A DNA stretch of 64,000 bases from Lepidostoma basale (GCA_022606425.2 JAHDVF020000988.1:248001-312000), one strand, 5' to 3'. Shown: positions 1-11,691, counted from the first letter of the stretch. Translations and numbers: made by a program. Notes: generated by a model not told the origin, from the letters alone.

Positions 1-268
1 ATTTCTAGATTTAACTTAATACTTGTATAAGAAGTGAATGCAAGCGTAGTAAAATATATATAAATAGTATAAGTTTCATCGAGATTGAGGAAAACCGAGG
101 AAACGTGGCACAATCAAATTAATCAAATATTGAGTCGGAGAAATTGACGTACGTGCATGACACAATGTATGAATGTAAAGGAAGCGAGAGAAGTATATCA
201 GGATAGAACAATGTAGCTGTCCATAATTTCTGCCCACCCCTTCAAGGAGACGGCATGGTTAGTTATAA
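1..268 (+). mobile_element. LINE-A 3' fragment
   Basis: Decayed 3' end of an RTE-like non-LTR retrotransposon. Positions 115-215 encode remnants of the conserved C-terminus (RNR-AC-T-CMN-KEARE-YQDR, with substitutions). The 3' UTR follows, with the CCCC-CAAGGAGACGGC block seen in all LINE-A copies, ending at TTAGTTAT. The 5' side is cut by the window edge. Confidence 0.7.
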
Positions 269-720
269 ATTTCAATATTTCCGAATTGCTAAAATAATTA
301 TACATCGAAAATCGTTCAAATTAAACACTTATTTTTGATAACATGTTTCCTTAATCAACTTATCATTATTACTGCAAAAGGAAAATTTTGGTACCATATA
401 GTGAAAACTAAGTTAAAATCAACAACATTATTTTTACTCGAAATATGCGTTTTTCAATAAAATGTGCATTTTACTTTCGATATTGGTACGGTTAGTTTAC
501 AAAATAACAAATTAAAATTGCGGGTTCAAATATATTTAACGTGCACAGTGGGGTTAAGGAGATAAAATACCAAAAGGCATTCATAAAAATACAAACTACA
601 AACCCGACCTACAGAGACGATAGCGGAACTACTTTGTTTAGATTATGTACCTCCTTTTTAGGGTTACTGTGCCGCGTGTAATTATAAGATAAACAGGGGA
701 AGACTCACTTCGAAGAGTAT
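269..720. other. AT-rich stretch, nothing recognised
   Basis: No coding signal, repeat or structure recognised on either strand. Confidence 0.6.
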
Positions 721-721
721 C

Positions 722-800
722 TGTTCTATTATGATAAAAATAATGACAATCTTTTTTGTAACGCCATTTTCGTGAGAGATTCAATTCGAGGAAGCAAACC
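722..800 (-). mobile_element. LINE-G type 3' end scrap
   Basis: Contains GTAACGCCATTTTCGTGAGA, the minus-strand form of the LINE-G 3' UTR seen at 9541-9600 and 57640-57680. Confidence 0.45.
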
Positions 801-854
801 TCAACCTCTTCATGCGTACCGCCCCAACCGTGAGGCTATTGGGAATATTGTATG

Positions 855-1330
855 ACCCCATGCTTGGGACTCATTGATAATTTTTCGTATCTCTCTCTCT
901 CAATGGTTTCAATCCTGGGATTGATTTGCAGGAATTTCCTCTATTCTTCTCTTCCATTCCCTGTCTTGTGCGGTTCTTTTAAAATCTGCATATTTATGAT
1001 GAGCAGCGCACGTCCAACAACAGGTTCTCCAGGTACTCTCGGCGTGAGCGTCCTTTAGAGTTTGTCCCCTCGGTCATACCCTCCAATATGGCATGCAAGA
1101 GGCCTTCTTGAAGTATTATATGGCAGATCCATCTTGCACGCCTATCGGATAAGGCCTTCCTCTTTCGATTCTTTGGAGAACCTCCTCATTTGTGATGTGG
1201 TCTCTCCAGGAAATTTCCAATAGTCTTCTGTAGGACCACATCTCAAAAGCCTCGTATATTCTATTTCTCGTATATTCCGAGATAATGCTAAAATTTGAAC
1301 TACCAGTGACATCTTTTGTTGTACCCAAGA
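855..1330 (-). mobile_element. LINE-B reverse transcriptase C-terminus, broken
   Basis: Minus strand reads YEAFEMWSYRRLLEISWRDH and ITNEEVLQRIE. After a frameshift near 1130 it continues as RRARWICHII, LLHAILEGMTEGTNSKGRSR. The same order of motifs occurs at 58178-58560. Stops and frameshifts show it is dead. It is the region downstream of the reverse transcriptase domain of an RTE-like LINE; the catalytic part is absent. Confidence 0.75.
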
Positions 1331-1404
1331 TAAAATAACTTATTGGCTACTTACTTGTTTATCAATAACATAATAAGTAACTGAAATTGTGATGTTTCGT
1401 AAAT

Positions 1405-1745
1405 ATGGTTAATATGATAATAATAATAATAAATGGGATAATTCATAGAGCGCAATTTTTATGAATTACTCATCTCAAGGGCGCTGCAGAAAATGCTCCG
1501 TTTTATGAACTATAAAAAATAGTTAAAAAAATAATAAAGATATTTAGTTTTAGGGCTGCACCTGACATAGTCGATCAACCCTTCCTATCAGGAAATGATA
1601 AGTTGAAAATGTGCGTTTTGAGTCTCGATGACTGATTATCTATGCACTTGAGGTCTGCTGGAAGATTGTTCCAGGCTGAAGGGGCCGGCTACCGCGAAGG
1701 CTCAATTGTGCTTGGACAGCGTTTTGGCACAGTCCATCTACGGAT
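1405..1745 (-). mobile_element. LINE-J C-terminus and 3' UTR
   Basis: Minus strand reads APSAWNNLPADLKCIDNQ and RLKTHIFNLSFP, the extreme C-terminus of a CR1/L2-like LINE polymerase, as at 62775-63290. The 3' UTR ends in a short TAA/TTA microsatellite at 1418-1433 after the GCGCCCTTGAGATGA block. Confidence 0.7.
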
Positions 1746-1814
1746 CGTAGAAAATTTAGCTGTTTTACTGTCTACATAAAAACGAATAACATATTTATAT
1801 AATATAAATAATGA

Positions 1815-2255
1815 GAAAAGAAGATGGAGAAGAAGGACAAGGCATGCGTTCGCCCCATCATGACGTATGGAATAGAGGTCAAGGCCGATACCAATAGAAC
1901 TAAGAACCTTCTTAGAGTAGCAGAAATGCGAACCCTACGCTCCATCGCAGGCAAAACCCTCAAAGATCGGATCAGAAATGAAACGATAAGGTCTCTCTGT
2001 GGTGTTGAAGACATAGTGAGATGGGAAAGAAGCAGAAGGTGCATTTGGAGAGACCACGTAGACCGCACGGATAATACAAGAATTGCAAAAATTGTTAAGG
2101 ATGAAAACCCAAGCAGCAAGAGATTACCAGGAAGGCCGCCGAAGAGATAGAGAGATGGCTGGACATCATCATCCCAGGACAGCCCACCGTCACAAACAGG
2201 TCATACGACCTAAACTAAGAGGGAGTAGAAGAAGAAGAGGAGAAGATAAGTGAGG
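1815..2255 (+). mobile_element. LINE-D C-terminus with 3' tail
   Basis: An open frame at 1824-2150 encodes ACVRPIMTYGIE, MRTLRSIAGKTLKDRIRNE, DIVRWERSRR and a final RLPGRPPKR. This is the post-RT region of an RTE-like element. The amber stop follows at the position used in other LINE-D copies (14554, 60020). A GAAGAAG-rich tail ends near 2245. The 5' two thirds of the element is missing, as in most LINE insertions. Confidence 0.8.
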
Positions 2256-3128
2256 CAACACATTGTTTATTCATTGTATATAATACAAAAAAGAAGATGA
2301 CATAAAATAAAGAAAAACGTAGGATTCATGAAAATGCAATAAAAGATAATGCATTTACAATTATAACAAAGATCATGAACATCAGATGAACCAGGCAATC
2401 ACTAAATAAGTTGACTACCGAAGTGTCACGGTTTAGCAAAGATAATACTCTACCTACCGTCATAACCATTATTGGTTGGTTATTATTATATCGATGTGAC
2501 AGCTGATCATCCCTATTTTTAGCGAAACACCTTCATAATATTTACACATGTAAATCATAATATTGACCAGTTGTTTCGGTGAATTCCTCTAAAATTATGA
2601 AGCAATTTCGTCTACTAAATTATACTTTATGTTTCGTTTACATCTTTAGATCCCGCCGCGATCGGCTCGCCGGGCGCCAGGGAAGTCTGGCTGGTAACAC
2701 GATATGAGAAGGTGCTCGCCAAATTAACGTGGATTGGGTTTCACTGCCCAAATAACCATAAAAATAGCCAAATAATACGAGCTTGCATAATTGAAACGTA
2801 ATAATTGCAATACTAATCTATTGTAATTATTAAACAGCGATCCGATTTCGAATATAAACAAAATGTATAGAAACGTTTTGTCGAAACTGTAATTATTTAA
2901 ACAGCGATCAAATTTCGAAAATAAACAACATACGATTATATAAAATAAAATATTATATACAGGTTTTATTTTGTTTCGAAAAACTCAGATTTAAAAAAAG
3001 TGCTAGAAACTAAAGTATTTTGTTATGAACAAAACAATGAACGGGTAATTTTATTATTTGGTTCATAACGGTGGTTATGATACACGGAAAAAATAATGAA
3101 AAAATAATAATAAACGATATAAATGACA
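2256..3128. other. Unassigned; GC-rich patch and a local duplication
   Basis: Mostly AT-rich. A GC-rich patch at 2650-2700 (CCGCCGCGATCGGCTCGCCG) stands out but has no frame. At 2822-2888 and 2889-2935 a block with AACAGCGATC and TTTCGAA-ATAAACAA is duplicated in tandem with about 67-bp spacing. Neither has a recognised origin. Confidence 0.5.
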
Positions 3129-3129
3129 C

Positions 3130-3205
3130 AAGATATAGAGGGTAGGTAGAGGAAGATCGAAGAAAACGTGCCACGATCAAATCAATAAAATATTAAATTA
3201 GTGAA
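3130..3205 (+). mobile_element. LINE-A internal scrap
   Basis: GGAAGATCGAAGAAAACGTG followed by CACGATCAAATCAAT matches the RGRPRKTWHDQIN coding block of LINE-A. Confidence 0.6.
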
Positions 3206-4504
3206 AAGTTGGGTACAATCAAATGTGATTAACACGTTAAATAATGCCCAAGCAAGGCAAAACTTACTACGTCCCTAAAATATAAAAATGTCTAAAACTG
3301 TTTTTCTCAGCATTTAACATCATATAAGGATTTTATTAGTTTCTTAAACAATGGTATAAAGTCCTCTTTTACGGAGGAGTTGAGTCCAGTAAAGACGTCT
3401 GGTTTATAGAAATTTTATTATATTAAATCGGAGTTACATATTTTACCTTGATAAGACGAATCATTTAGTAATGTTAAAATACACGTTTTCTTTAATATTA
3501 AATAGTTAAATACTCAACAAAGATAAAATATTGCGTTAATAAAGTTCTTCTGGTGAATGGTTAATCCAATCTTAATATATAGCGCTAGTATAGATTGAAC
3601 TAAAAAATGTGCAGTGTTCCCCAACATTGTAGCATATATACATCTTCCAAAAATTTGGTCGTAAGAAGGGCGGAATAGTGAATGTTGTATAACATAAAGC
3701 GTGCACTTAACCCAACCATAATCTGTTTCCAATTTGCATCTTCGTCTCTATTGAGATACAATTAATCATTAAAAAGATAAAATACTCCACAATTGTATGA
3801 GCAACAATAAATGTAATAGATGTTTTTTTTTTGCATATGCGTACTACTCAAATAAAAACTTCTCTGTGTTTGTACAATTAGAGTACGTTCGTATTTTAAA
3901 TGTATAAGCTGAATCCTGATTGCCAAGTATAAAAATATATTATATGTGTTTTATGACCTTACATTATGATCGAGCAATATTTCCCATTCGACTGTTACCA
4001 TTTTTGAGATGAATGGAGCATCTCGCTGCAATTTCGGTGCATATAATGAGTCTTGTTAGTCTGAGATAACCTCAATTTACGCTCACCAGATCTAATGTGA
4101 GGGAAGGCATCGCCGACGTGAGGGGCACAACACACACGAGCATACATGCGTATGTATTGCACCCGCCACTTTTTTATTATTCGATTTTATCGATCTTTTG
4201 GGATAACCGAGAATATTATACGCGAATTATATGCGATATAAGCCCTTTCGTTGATAGATTTCATGTAAGGTAGAAATAATGGGAGGCGAGTTGTTTTTAT
4301 ATTCGCAACAAATGATGTCGGATTCTGCTTTTAATAAAGTGATTTTGAAATCATTTTTAAGCTTACATAATCACAACAAAATTCAGAATCATAAATTTTA
4401 CATATATACAAGTTTAACATTTGCCTGGGCCAAATATTGGTTGAGGAAGGCCAACTAAATTAAAGCATGATCTAAATAGACATTTTATAAAATTATAGTA
4501 GAGG
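3206..4504. other. AT-rich stretch, nothing recognised
   Basis: No credible gene. A 72-codon minus-strand frame at 3514-3732 lacks any family resemblance and codon bias. A slightly GC-richer segment at 4010-4150 has no frame. Confidence 0.55.
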
Positions 4505-4765
4505 TTTTACTTCTATATACGCCATACTTTGTGTTGTTATGATGATTTATTTATAATTTTCTTTTTTATACACTTTATATATACAACATTGATATTAAAA
4601 AAATATAATTAAATAGATCATGTAAACAACAACAATTTTATAATATTTTTGTAAATATGTAGCTTTACTGAAGAAGGACTGTTTGTCCGAAACATGTTTA
4701 TATAATTTTATTTTTTTAATTTTATTTTATCAGTGTTGTATATAAGGTGTATAAAAAAAAACAGA
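4505..4765 (+). mobile_element. Short inverted-repeat element carrying a hammerhead-like motif
   Basis: The left part (TATACGCCATACTTTGTGTT, then ATACACTTTATATATACAAC) is roughly the reverse complement of the right flank, which runs from ACATGTTTATATAA to GTTGTATATAAGGTGTAT. The same left part recurs at 7553-7650 and 48700-48810. The motif lies between the arms. No coding capacity. Confidence 0.55.
4660..4705 (+). ncRNA. Hammerhead ribozyme-like motif (GGAC/GTCC stem II)
   Basis: CTGAAGA at 4668-4674, one extra A, stem II GGAC-TGTTT-GTCC, then GAAACATGTT at 4689-4698. The core matches a type I hammerhead with very short stem III (AC..GT). The cleavage triplet is GTT here but GTC in the sister copy at 48805-48850. 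Stem I is poorly preserved. Confidence 0.5.
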
Positions 4766-5065
4766 AATATAGTAGAGGTGATCGAATTCAAAAAAAGAAA
4801 TCAAGTATATCACAATGTATGTTATAACTATAGAGAAATATCGAAATAATATTTTTAGAATAGTCGAATATTGTGGTCCACCCTCTTTGCCTACTAATTT
4901 GGTGAAACGACATTAGTTTCAATAAGCTGTACAATCATTCTAAATGCAATCAAATCATTATTCTTTGTGTAGTCATTGTGGCTAGTTTCCTAAGAATGAT
5001 TGGCCTCCCAGCTGTCTATTAAAATATTCCGCACTAGCAAATATTCACACGGGATGTTTGAGAAA

Positions 5066-5250
5066 TGACGACGCCGGTCTGTCAGAGGATTGACGACGCT
5101 GTTCTGTCAGAGGAATGACGACGAGGACTATCAGAAGAATAACAACGTCGTTCTGTCAGAGGAATGACGACGCCAGGATGTCAGAGGATTGACGACGCCG
5201 TTTTGTCAGAGGAATGACGACGCCGGGCTGTTAGATGAATGAAACGCCGC
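5066..5250 (+). repeat. 25-bp minisatellite, about 7.4 copies
   Basis: Unit TGACGACGCCG-TCTGTCAGAGGA(A/T), 24-25 bp, with the GACGACGCC and TGTCAGAGGA cores kept in most units. It is GC-rich relative to its surroundings. Copies differ from each other by a few substitutions, so it is not a recent expansion. Confidence 0.85.
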
Positions 5251-6595
5251 ATGATTTTCTGTTTTGACAAACTTCTTTAGACTCTTTAACAATTAAGGTC
5301 CCCTTATGATAGGGAAAGGTTGATGAAGCTAGTCTTTCCGGAGAAGTCGATCACATTATAATGTCAGCCCTTCGAATCCCAACGGTTAAGAGGAACATAG
5401 GTCAGCTTTTTGGCTGGAGAAATATAAACTCAATAGGGTGTTCATCCAAGATCATCTCGGAGAAATCATGTTAGGAGTAGCGATCCACTTAAAGTGGGAA
5501 ATAATAATAATTTTGTCGAATACAGCGCCAGCAAAATCGATTTAAAGGGTGGAAACAAAAACCTCAAAGGAAATATAATATGTATAGAATCATGTGAATA
5601 CGAATGACAGTAATCTCTTTGTTGCTCTTATCGTTAGGGCATTCATGAATTCAATATGGCAAAGATTTCACAGATAGAAAGCTTTATTTTTTTTTCATAT
5701 GGGTATTTATGCTTATTGTCTGAAACTTCATCAAAAACATTTTGGCTATTAACGTTAAATTTGCTAAATTGGATAAGTGGAGATTCAAGTGAGAAATATC
5801 AAAACTCGTCAAGTTCACACGTTCAGTTTTTATTCACCTTCCAAGGCTCCATAATGCATTGTACAATTCATTACCGTATTATAGCTTATTCAGTACATTC
5901 TGTTGTAAATTTAACCGCATAAATGGAAAATCACCGTAGGCTTCAACAGTATTGCGGTCGATTTTATTTTGTGGTCCCACACCCTAGAAACAATATTTCT
6001 TTTCAAATTAAATGGCATATCCAGCCTCTTAACCAACATCTTATTACATACATTCCGAGGCGATTTGGTCAGGAATGTACTTCACAAGTATTCAACTAAA
6101 TACAGGTATATTATCCTACTCGTAAAATAACCGATACGGTTTTTCAATTGGGCAATTTGTCTAAATTATTATTATCTGTGACAAAGTTTTCAATTCATGT
6201 AAAAGTCAATCTAAAAATAATATGGGCGGTTGGTAGAGCAATCTCTGTTTTTACAATGTAAAGGTTTCATCAATCAATGTTCTTATATAGAATATACCTA
6301 TATACCTACACTAACTAACTGTCAATACATTTTTTCAGAGAGAGAGAGTTAGCAGCAAAGATGAATCGCCACACTTATCGATTATTGTCTTTTTTTAGCT
6401 GCTTCTATATTATACAGCGTACTTTGTTCGCGTGTGATTTAAAATTGAATGTTATAAATAAGATTTTAAGAGAAACTATATTATCAGTATAACATACATT
6501 TAATCGCTCAATATTCAAGAACTTTTGGCCCTGAAAAGTATATAATGCAGTTCTATGAGCTAAGTCAGGTAAAATAGAATCACTAGACCCAAATG
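5251..6595. other. Unassigned intergenic DNA
   Basis: An 88-codon plus frame at 5656-5922 has no recognisable domain and ordinary AT-rich composition, so I do not call it a gene. A GAGAGAGAG run lies near 6340. No other structure seen. Confidence 0.5.
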
Positions 6596-6599
6596 GCTA

Positions 6600-6850
6600 T
6601 GGCTCGGTCATACCCTGAGTCAGAACCCAGCCTGCATTGCCCAGAGCGCATTGGACTATTTCTCTGCAGGTGGAAAGAGAAAACAGGGCGGACCTTGAGC
6701 CACCCGAAGAAGAACCCTGCAGGATGAGGTTAAGTCGTCGACTTTTACTGGAACGAGCCTTTACTTGAGTGGTTTTAGGGATTTGTGTACGATAGAGACG
6801 GGTGGAGAAGAATTCTTGAGGCCATATCCACTACAGGGTATCAATGAACA
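6600..6850 (+). mobile_element. LINE-C polymerase C-terminus
   Basis: Plus strand, with stops, reads GGKRKQGGP-ATRRRTLQDEV followed by a decayed RDL..ET-EE-LRPYPLQG. It belongs with 8270-8430 and 55160-55410. Only the extreme C-terminus of an RTE-like LINE remains. Confidence 0.65.
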
Positions 6851-6884
6851 AAAAGAAAAGATTCCTTATTATTTTTCTCTTAAT

Positions 6885-7345
6885 AGACTTGATGACCAGT
6901 GACACAGAAATTATGCGAAGACGATGACATGACATGAGAGATGTTGAAATCAAACTGTCCCACCATCTCTTAGGTAGTCTTCGTAGTGGACGGTGTCCAG
7001 AAGGGATTTCGTTAGCGGCTGTAAATGCGAGTCTGTCACTATCAATTCTGGTTACATGATCCCTCCAGTATCTTCTTACTGTACCGAAAGATTTCTTCTA
7101 TTTCGCAAGTTTTTCTTATTTCTATGTTACAAATACGATTTCGGAGAGTTTTTATAGTAATGGATCTTAGGACCTTCACCTCAGATGTTCTTAGAAGCCC
7201 TTTGGTTCATGCGATATCGGCCCACGTCTCTACAGCATACGTTATGATAGTTTGAGAGCACGTCTTTCACTATTCTGACCTTGTTGTCAATGTGCATGTA
7301 TTTGTTTTTCCAGATCCGATTTTTTAGACACTCTGATACCAGCAT
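6885..7345 (-). mobile_element. LINE-D post-RT region, minus
   Basis: Minus strand encodes WKNKYMHIDNKVRIVKDVLS, then ERRGRYRMNQ-like sequence and EVKVLRSITIKTLRNRICN, in the order seen in the copy at 59493-60020. Several stops. It lacks the polymerase core. Confidence 0.7.
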
Positions 7346-7429
7346 ACATATCAGTAAACAGGATACTATGGTTGCAGAACTTTACTTTAAATATCTGAAG
7401 ACAGAAGAAAAAGAAAGTGATATCTTGTA

Positions 7430-7552
7430 TTTCTAATGTCGAAACATCTCTCATGCGTTCCTGGTATTATATATTATATTTTACATGTTCTCAATAGATG
7501 CCTTTGTAATATCTTTTGAGAAAATAAACTGATTTGATCTAATTTCTTCTAT
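7430..7552 (+). mobile_element. LINE-F 3' UTR scrap
   Basis: TCTCATGCGTTCCTGGTATT and later AAACTGATTTGATCT match the LINE-F 3' UTR at 43150-43250. No coding part remains. Confidence 0.65.
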
Positions 7553-7650
7553 ATACGCCATACTTTGTTTTGTTATGATGGTTTATTTCTCTTTTTATTT
7601 TTCATATACTTTGTATATACAACACTTATATTAATTTTTATCATTTAGAT
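7553..7650. mobile_element. Arm of the 4505-type hairpin element
   Basis: TATACGCCATACTTTGTTTT and ACTTTGTATATACAACACTT repeat the left arm of the elements at 4505-4765 and 48700-48855. The hammerhead-like part is missing. Confidence 0.55.
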
Positions 7651-8268
7651 TAATCATTTAGATTATTATTTTTATTTTGGCAATCGTTGAGGTACAAACG
7701 TAATGATTTTTTTATTTTTTATTTTTACATAAACTTTTTATGTGTGTAAACACTGTGCTGTGTTAACATAATGCTTTTTAATTTAAGTGAATAAAATTAA
7801 ATTTAACAATTTATAACACCGATCAGAAGATCAAATATATAATAAGACTTACCGTATTTTGAAAAACCAGACTTAGAGTGCTAGGGGTATATATGTTTTA
7901 TTTCATAACCGCGATACCAAAATCTTAGACAATGGTCAAAGGAATAAAAACATTAATGAGCCTTTTTATCCTATATTACGAGTGGTTTTCATTCACGGCT
8001 GTTGCATAGGGGTGAGTGTATAGCCGTAGACTTCATAATATCGTCTTATAGTCATTGTCAAGGTAGTCTGGAGAACTTCCCATGAGTATTCAGTGCGGAT
8101 TCGTTCGAATTCTAAAGCAAAGTGGACTCAAACATTTCAATATTTTAAGTGTTGTGTTTTAAAAATCGAATGTTTTAAGTGTTTAAATCTAAATCTCGTT
8201 TATAATTTGACATTTCAATATGATATAAGTGCTTTGAGGACTTTCACTAGACTCAGTCCTACGTCTGA
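7651..8268. other. Unassigned AT-rich DNA
   Basis: Nothing recognised. The short plus frame at 8093-8275 has no family resemblance. Confidence 0.5.
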
Positions 8269-8269
8269 A

Positions 8270-8430
8270 GCTTAATATCACTTCCCGTCGCAGTTCGTCC
8301 TGCAGAATTCTAATCCAGGTGGCTATAGATCTGCCTCGCTTCTTCTTCTTCTCGTTCGCAGGTGACAAGACGATTGCATCCTGAGCGATGTGGTCTAAGC
8401 TCCACCTTAAAATGTGACCAATCAACATTC
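8270..8430 (-). mobile_element. LINE-C polymerase C-terminus, minus
   Basis: Minus frame reads GHILRWSLDHIAQDAIVLSP, then KKKKRGRSIATWIRILQDEL. The GKRKRGRP-ATW-R-LQDEL order is that of an RTE-like LINE C-terminus and matches 6600-6850. Confidence 0.75.
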
Positions 8431-8444
8431 TATAAAATTAATTT

Positions 8445-8565
8445 CATGTTAAAGTCAATGGTATTAGAATTTATTATAAAATCTCCAAAATGAGCAGAAA
8501 ACGGCTCATATAAAGAAGGAATCGGGAGTGTCCAGGCATAAACTCAACTCTCTTGACAATAGATC
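8445..8565 (-). mobile_element. SINE2 3' fragment
   Basis: ATTAGAATTTATTATAAAAT, then TGAGCAGAAAACGGCTCAT and GGAATCGGGAGTGTCCAGGC, is the minus-strand body of the tRNA-related SINE at 21247-21412. The tRNA head is missing. Confidence 0.6.
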
Positions 8566-8874
8566 TGATATAAACAGATACAGATATTTGTCACTGTATG
8601 TGGTCAGAAGATTTTAAATATAAATCAGAAATATACTCGTATAAACACTAGAGATTTCCAATCACGCCCGTGATGAACTTTCATGCCTCATATTTATACA
8701 ATATCAAGCTTTAATGTAGCTGCTTAATATTGTTTGTTTCTCGAGCAATGATTTAAAGCTCCACATTAAGAGTGATTTAAATATTGAACAATGATTTAAT
8801 ACTTTACATAAGAGTGAATTAGCTAAAGTTTTTTTTAATATTTATAATAATAATAAAAATGTACTCACTGTAAA
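8566..8874. other. Unassigned AT-rich DNA
   Basis: Contains GATTTAAA-type repeats and a TAATAATAA run near 8848. No function seen. Confidence 0.5.
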
Positions 8875-9335
8875 AAGCCACTTTGGATAGTACAGTATCG
8901 TTGTATAGGAGCAAACTCGAAAGTGATTCTTTGATGTGGAGTTCTTACGAGGCAAAATCTTTATTATGCTGGAGAGGGTTCAGAAAAAAATTCTGAGGTA
9001 TCTCTACATGAGGGAGTATGGTAGCTCTATCCGTGGCTCTATCCGACAGCATTTCTTTTCGGAATATTGGTGTCAAATTCTCTGCATCTTTGAAGGTACG
9101 GGTTTCTTAACACCAATTTCTTTGGATTAATCACGGGATATTTTAAGAACTCAGCTCTGTTGGAGGGTGTGGGTCTTTTTGTTCCTGAGAGATATCTCCG
9201 ACAGCGCCAGCATAGAATATTCTTTCTGCAGGCTGCATCAACTAACCTTCATAGAAAGTGCGTTCAGAAGACAAATACTCTTGACTTTAGAGAGTATCTT
9301 GTCTTCCTAAAGTAGAACCATCTCGCATGATGATG

Positions 9336-9752
9336 ATAATAATAATAATAATAATAATAAATTGGATGATTTATAGAGCGCCATTTTTTTATGAATTAAT
9401 CATCTCAAGGGCGCTGCAGCTCCTTTTATGAACTAGTTAAAGATAAACATTTTGTTAAAAATAAACATCATGTTAAAAATAAACATTTTTGTTAAAAATA
9501 AACATTTTGTTAAAAATAAACATTTTTGTTTATTTTTGATGATTGTAGCGCCATTTTTGTGATATTATAGCGCCATTTTTGTGAGAGATTCACTTCAAGG
9601 GCGCTCTTCGTTCAGAAAGCTTCTGAACACTCCTTCGTCGTCTTGATTGCGGATACTGTAGGGCAGCCTGTTCCATGCTGTCGCGTCGGTCCCGCGATGC
9701 TAAAAGCGCGATCCGCGAAGTTTGAAGCTCCTAGGCGCCGCGGGACTGTTGA
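9336..9752 (-). mobile_element. LINE-G/J 3' ends nested in LINE-F
   Basis: Two minus-oriented 3' ends lie in tandem. One (9336-9430) carries AGAGCGCCATTTTTTTATGA and GGGCGCTGCAG. The other (9541-9752) carries GAGAGATTCACTTCAAGGGC and reads backwards into a short polymerase C-terminus. A TAA microsatellite starts the insert, as expected for the 3' tail of an element in this orientation. Confidence 0.65.
9434..9536 (+). repeat. 17-19 bp tandem repeat
   Basis: About five copies of TTGTTAAAAATAAACATTTT between the two LINE 3' ends. Confidence 0.8.
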
Positions 9753-9857
9753 CTGCGTTCCTGGTACCTTTTCTCGAATAGAAGCCGTAAACTATAAATA
9801 TGTTTGTAATATATTGTGAGTAAATAAGCTGATTTGATTTGAAAGTATCGACCCATG

Positions 9858-9972
9858 TCTCTATAGCTTACGTCATGATAGCTCACACGCATATCTTATA
9901 AATTCGGACCTTGCAGTCGATACGCATGCGTTTGTTCTTCCAAATCAGTTTTTTTAGACACCCTGATACCAC
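9858..9972 (-). mobile_element. LINE-D scrap, minus
   Basis: GTATCGACCCATGTCTCTAT, then TTGTTCTTCCAAATCAG and TTTTTAGACACCCTGATACC, parallels 7215-7345, the same coding block of LINE-D. Confidence 0.65.
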
Positions 9973-11690
9973 AAAAACCTTATTGACTTGTCATTCCCTT
10001 AAAACATATAATAAAACGTACGTTTTTATCAATCAAATAGTTAATCAGTTAGTTTGATAGTAAATCAAGTAGTAAAAATAAATAGTTTGTTAAGCGTATA
10101 AATTACCACCAATATTGTGTGCGTTGTATCCTGGCCGAGATTAAATATATATCATCAATTAACCTTTATTAGTTGTGTAGTCGTGGCACGTTTTTATGAA
10201 ATATCCCGCCTAGAATCTTCAGTAGAAGACGATAAACATCTTCTGATTTGAAAAAAATATGTAAAATATAATATTTATTCCATTGTTGGCGCTCGCTTTG
10301 AGTGGAAACGTGTTATAGATCGACCAAAACTACTATGATTTTAATGGAATATATGTGTACCATAAATATATGAAAGTTTGGAGATATCAACAGGGCAAAG
10401 TGCTTTTGCATTTATAAAATAGACAACAATTGATCAAAAACTGTTTATTTTTGCATTGTTAATTAAGTATTTGCAGAATTTTACAGGTTTTTATTTTGTT
10501 ATTAGGATATTTGAATAGTTAAAGACATAATAAAAATAGTTGTATGCGCTATACTTGAATTCAAAATATTTATTCATTTATTGATCAATTTTCAAATACA
10601 TGGTTTGAATACCTCCCAACTGGGGTAACCCGTTCTATGGAGGCATTTTTTGCACTCTATATAATCTAAATATAAAAATTACGAATTTAGGGGAAAATTA
10701 ATGAACATGGGGAACAAAGCATATCTTAAAGTGTATTATTTAAAATTAATAATCTTATAGAATATAATAACACTATTTAGAACTAATTACTTATTTTTAA
10801 AAAGTATACTACTTTCAAGCTGCCCTTTTTAAATGTCTCTGATATTTTTTAAATTTGTATAGTTAAGAGACAATAAAATAAATTTATGCACTAAATTTTA
10901 ATAAAAAATTAACTTTTAATATAAAAATTTCAAGCCCTATTCATGACATTCATGCTTTATTCATGGGACTTTTCTTCTTCTTCGATGACTGTTAAGTGAA
11001 TAATATTACGAACATTTTGTGTTATTCAAACATTTTTTTACTATTGGCTTTATTTTTCGTTACAATAGGGGTTAGGTTTCATTTTTAACATCTTTTTAGA
11101 AAAATGAAGTTATTGCAATTATAAATAAATCGGTGCACTCAATAAGTCTCACTTATATCGAATGTAATTGTGACATACACATATGAAAAAAAAATCGTTT
11201 ATATTTTGGCAGTATGGAATATAAACCATGTCCAACTTTGTATTATAGAAGTAAATAGCAATGTACTATTTTATATAAAATAGTACCCCGTGGTAAAAAT
11301 GTTCCACCATCCGGTGTCTGATTCAGAATGTTTCGATATTTTGAAAAAAATATTTTGGACGTGAATTTCCCGCCAAATGCGTTGGCAGCGCCCCGTCAAA
11401 TCTGTCTTGGTCGACCTATACCAGAAATATTTAGCTTCTTATGCAAATTGTTCATAAGGCCTGCTGTGGGGATAATAATTTTACAATGACAAGATGAAAT
11501 ATGTTCTGACCGAATTCCATCCTCCGCGTGGCGCTGAGCTTTGCCGTGAATTGATTCCAGATACACAACTCTTTTAAATTGACCGTGAATTGTTGAGAGT
11601 AAAAAAAAACATAAATTGAAATTTGATGAAGCCGAAAATTTAAAATATCTATTAAATATATTTCTAAAGAGGAACATTTTGAATGTTAAA
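9973..11690. other. Unassigned; a few repeat scraps
   Basis: 9990-10015 holds a scrap of the hairpin family (ATATAATAAAACGTACGTTT). 10565-10650 shares a block with 38205-38275 (TGGTTTGAATACCTCC, GGGTAACCCGTTCTA). An exact palindrome, TACTATTTTATATAAAATAG plus TA, starts at 11267. The 93-codon minus frame 11396-11677 has no recognisable domain. Confidence 0.5.
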
Positions 11691-11691
11691 T

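Larger units (their letters stand above)
8875..9855 (+). mobile_element. LINE-F C-terminus and 3' UTR, split by LINE-G
   Basis: At 8945-9320 the decayed frame reads LERVQKKILRYLYMREYGSS, then VGGCGSF-VPERYLRQRQHR in shifted frames and ends -FREYLVFLK, the LINE-F C-terminus. The 3' UTR starts TCTCGCATG, is interrupted at about 9336-9752 by LINE-G/J 3' sequence, and resumes at GCGTTCCTGGTACC (9753). It ends with AAGCTGATTTGATTTGA. The uninterrupted order is seen at 43150-43250. Confidence 0.7.

Noticed and set aside
5656..5922. 88-codon plus frame
   Set aside because: No domain, AT-rich composition and no conserved start context.
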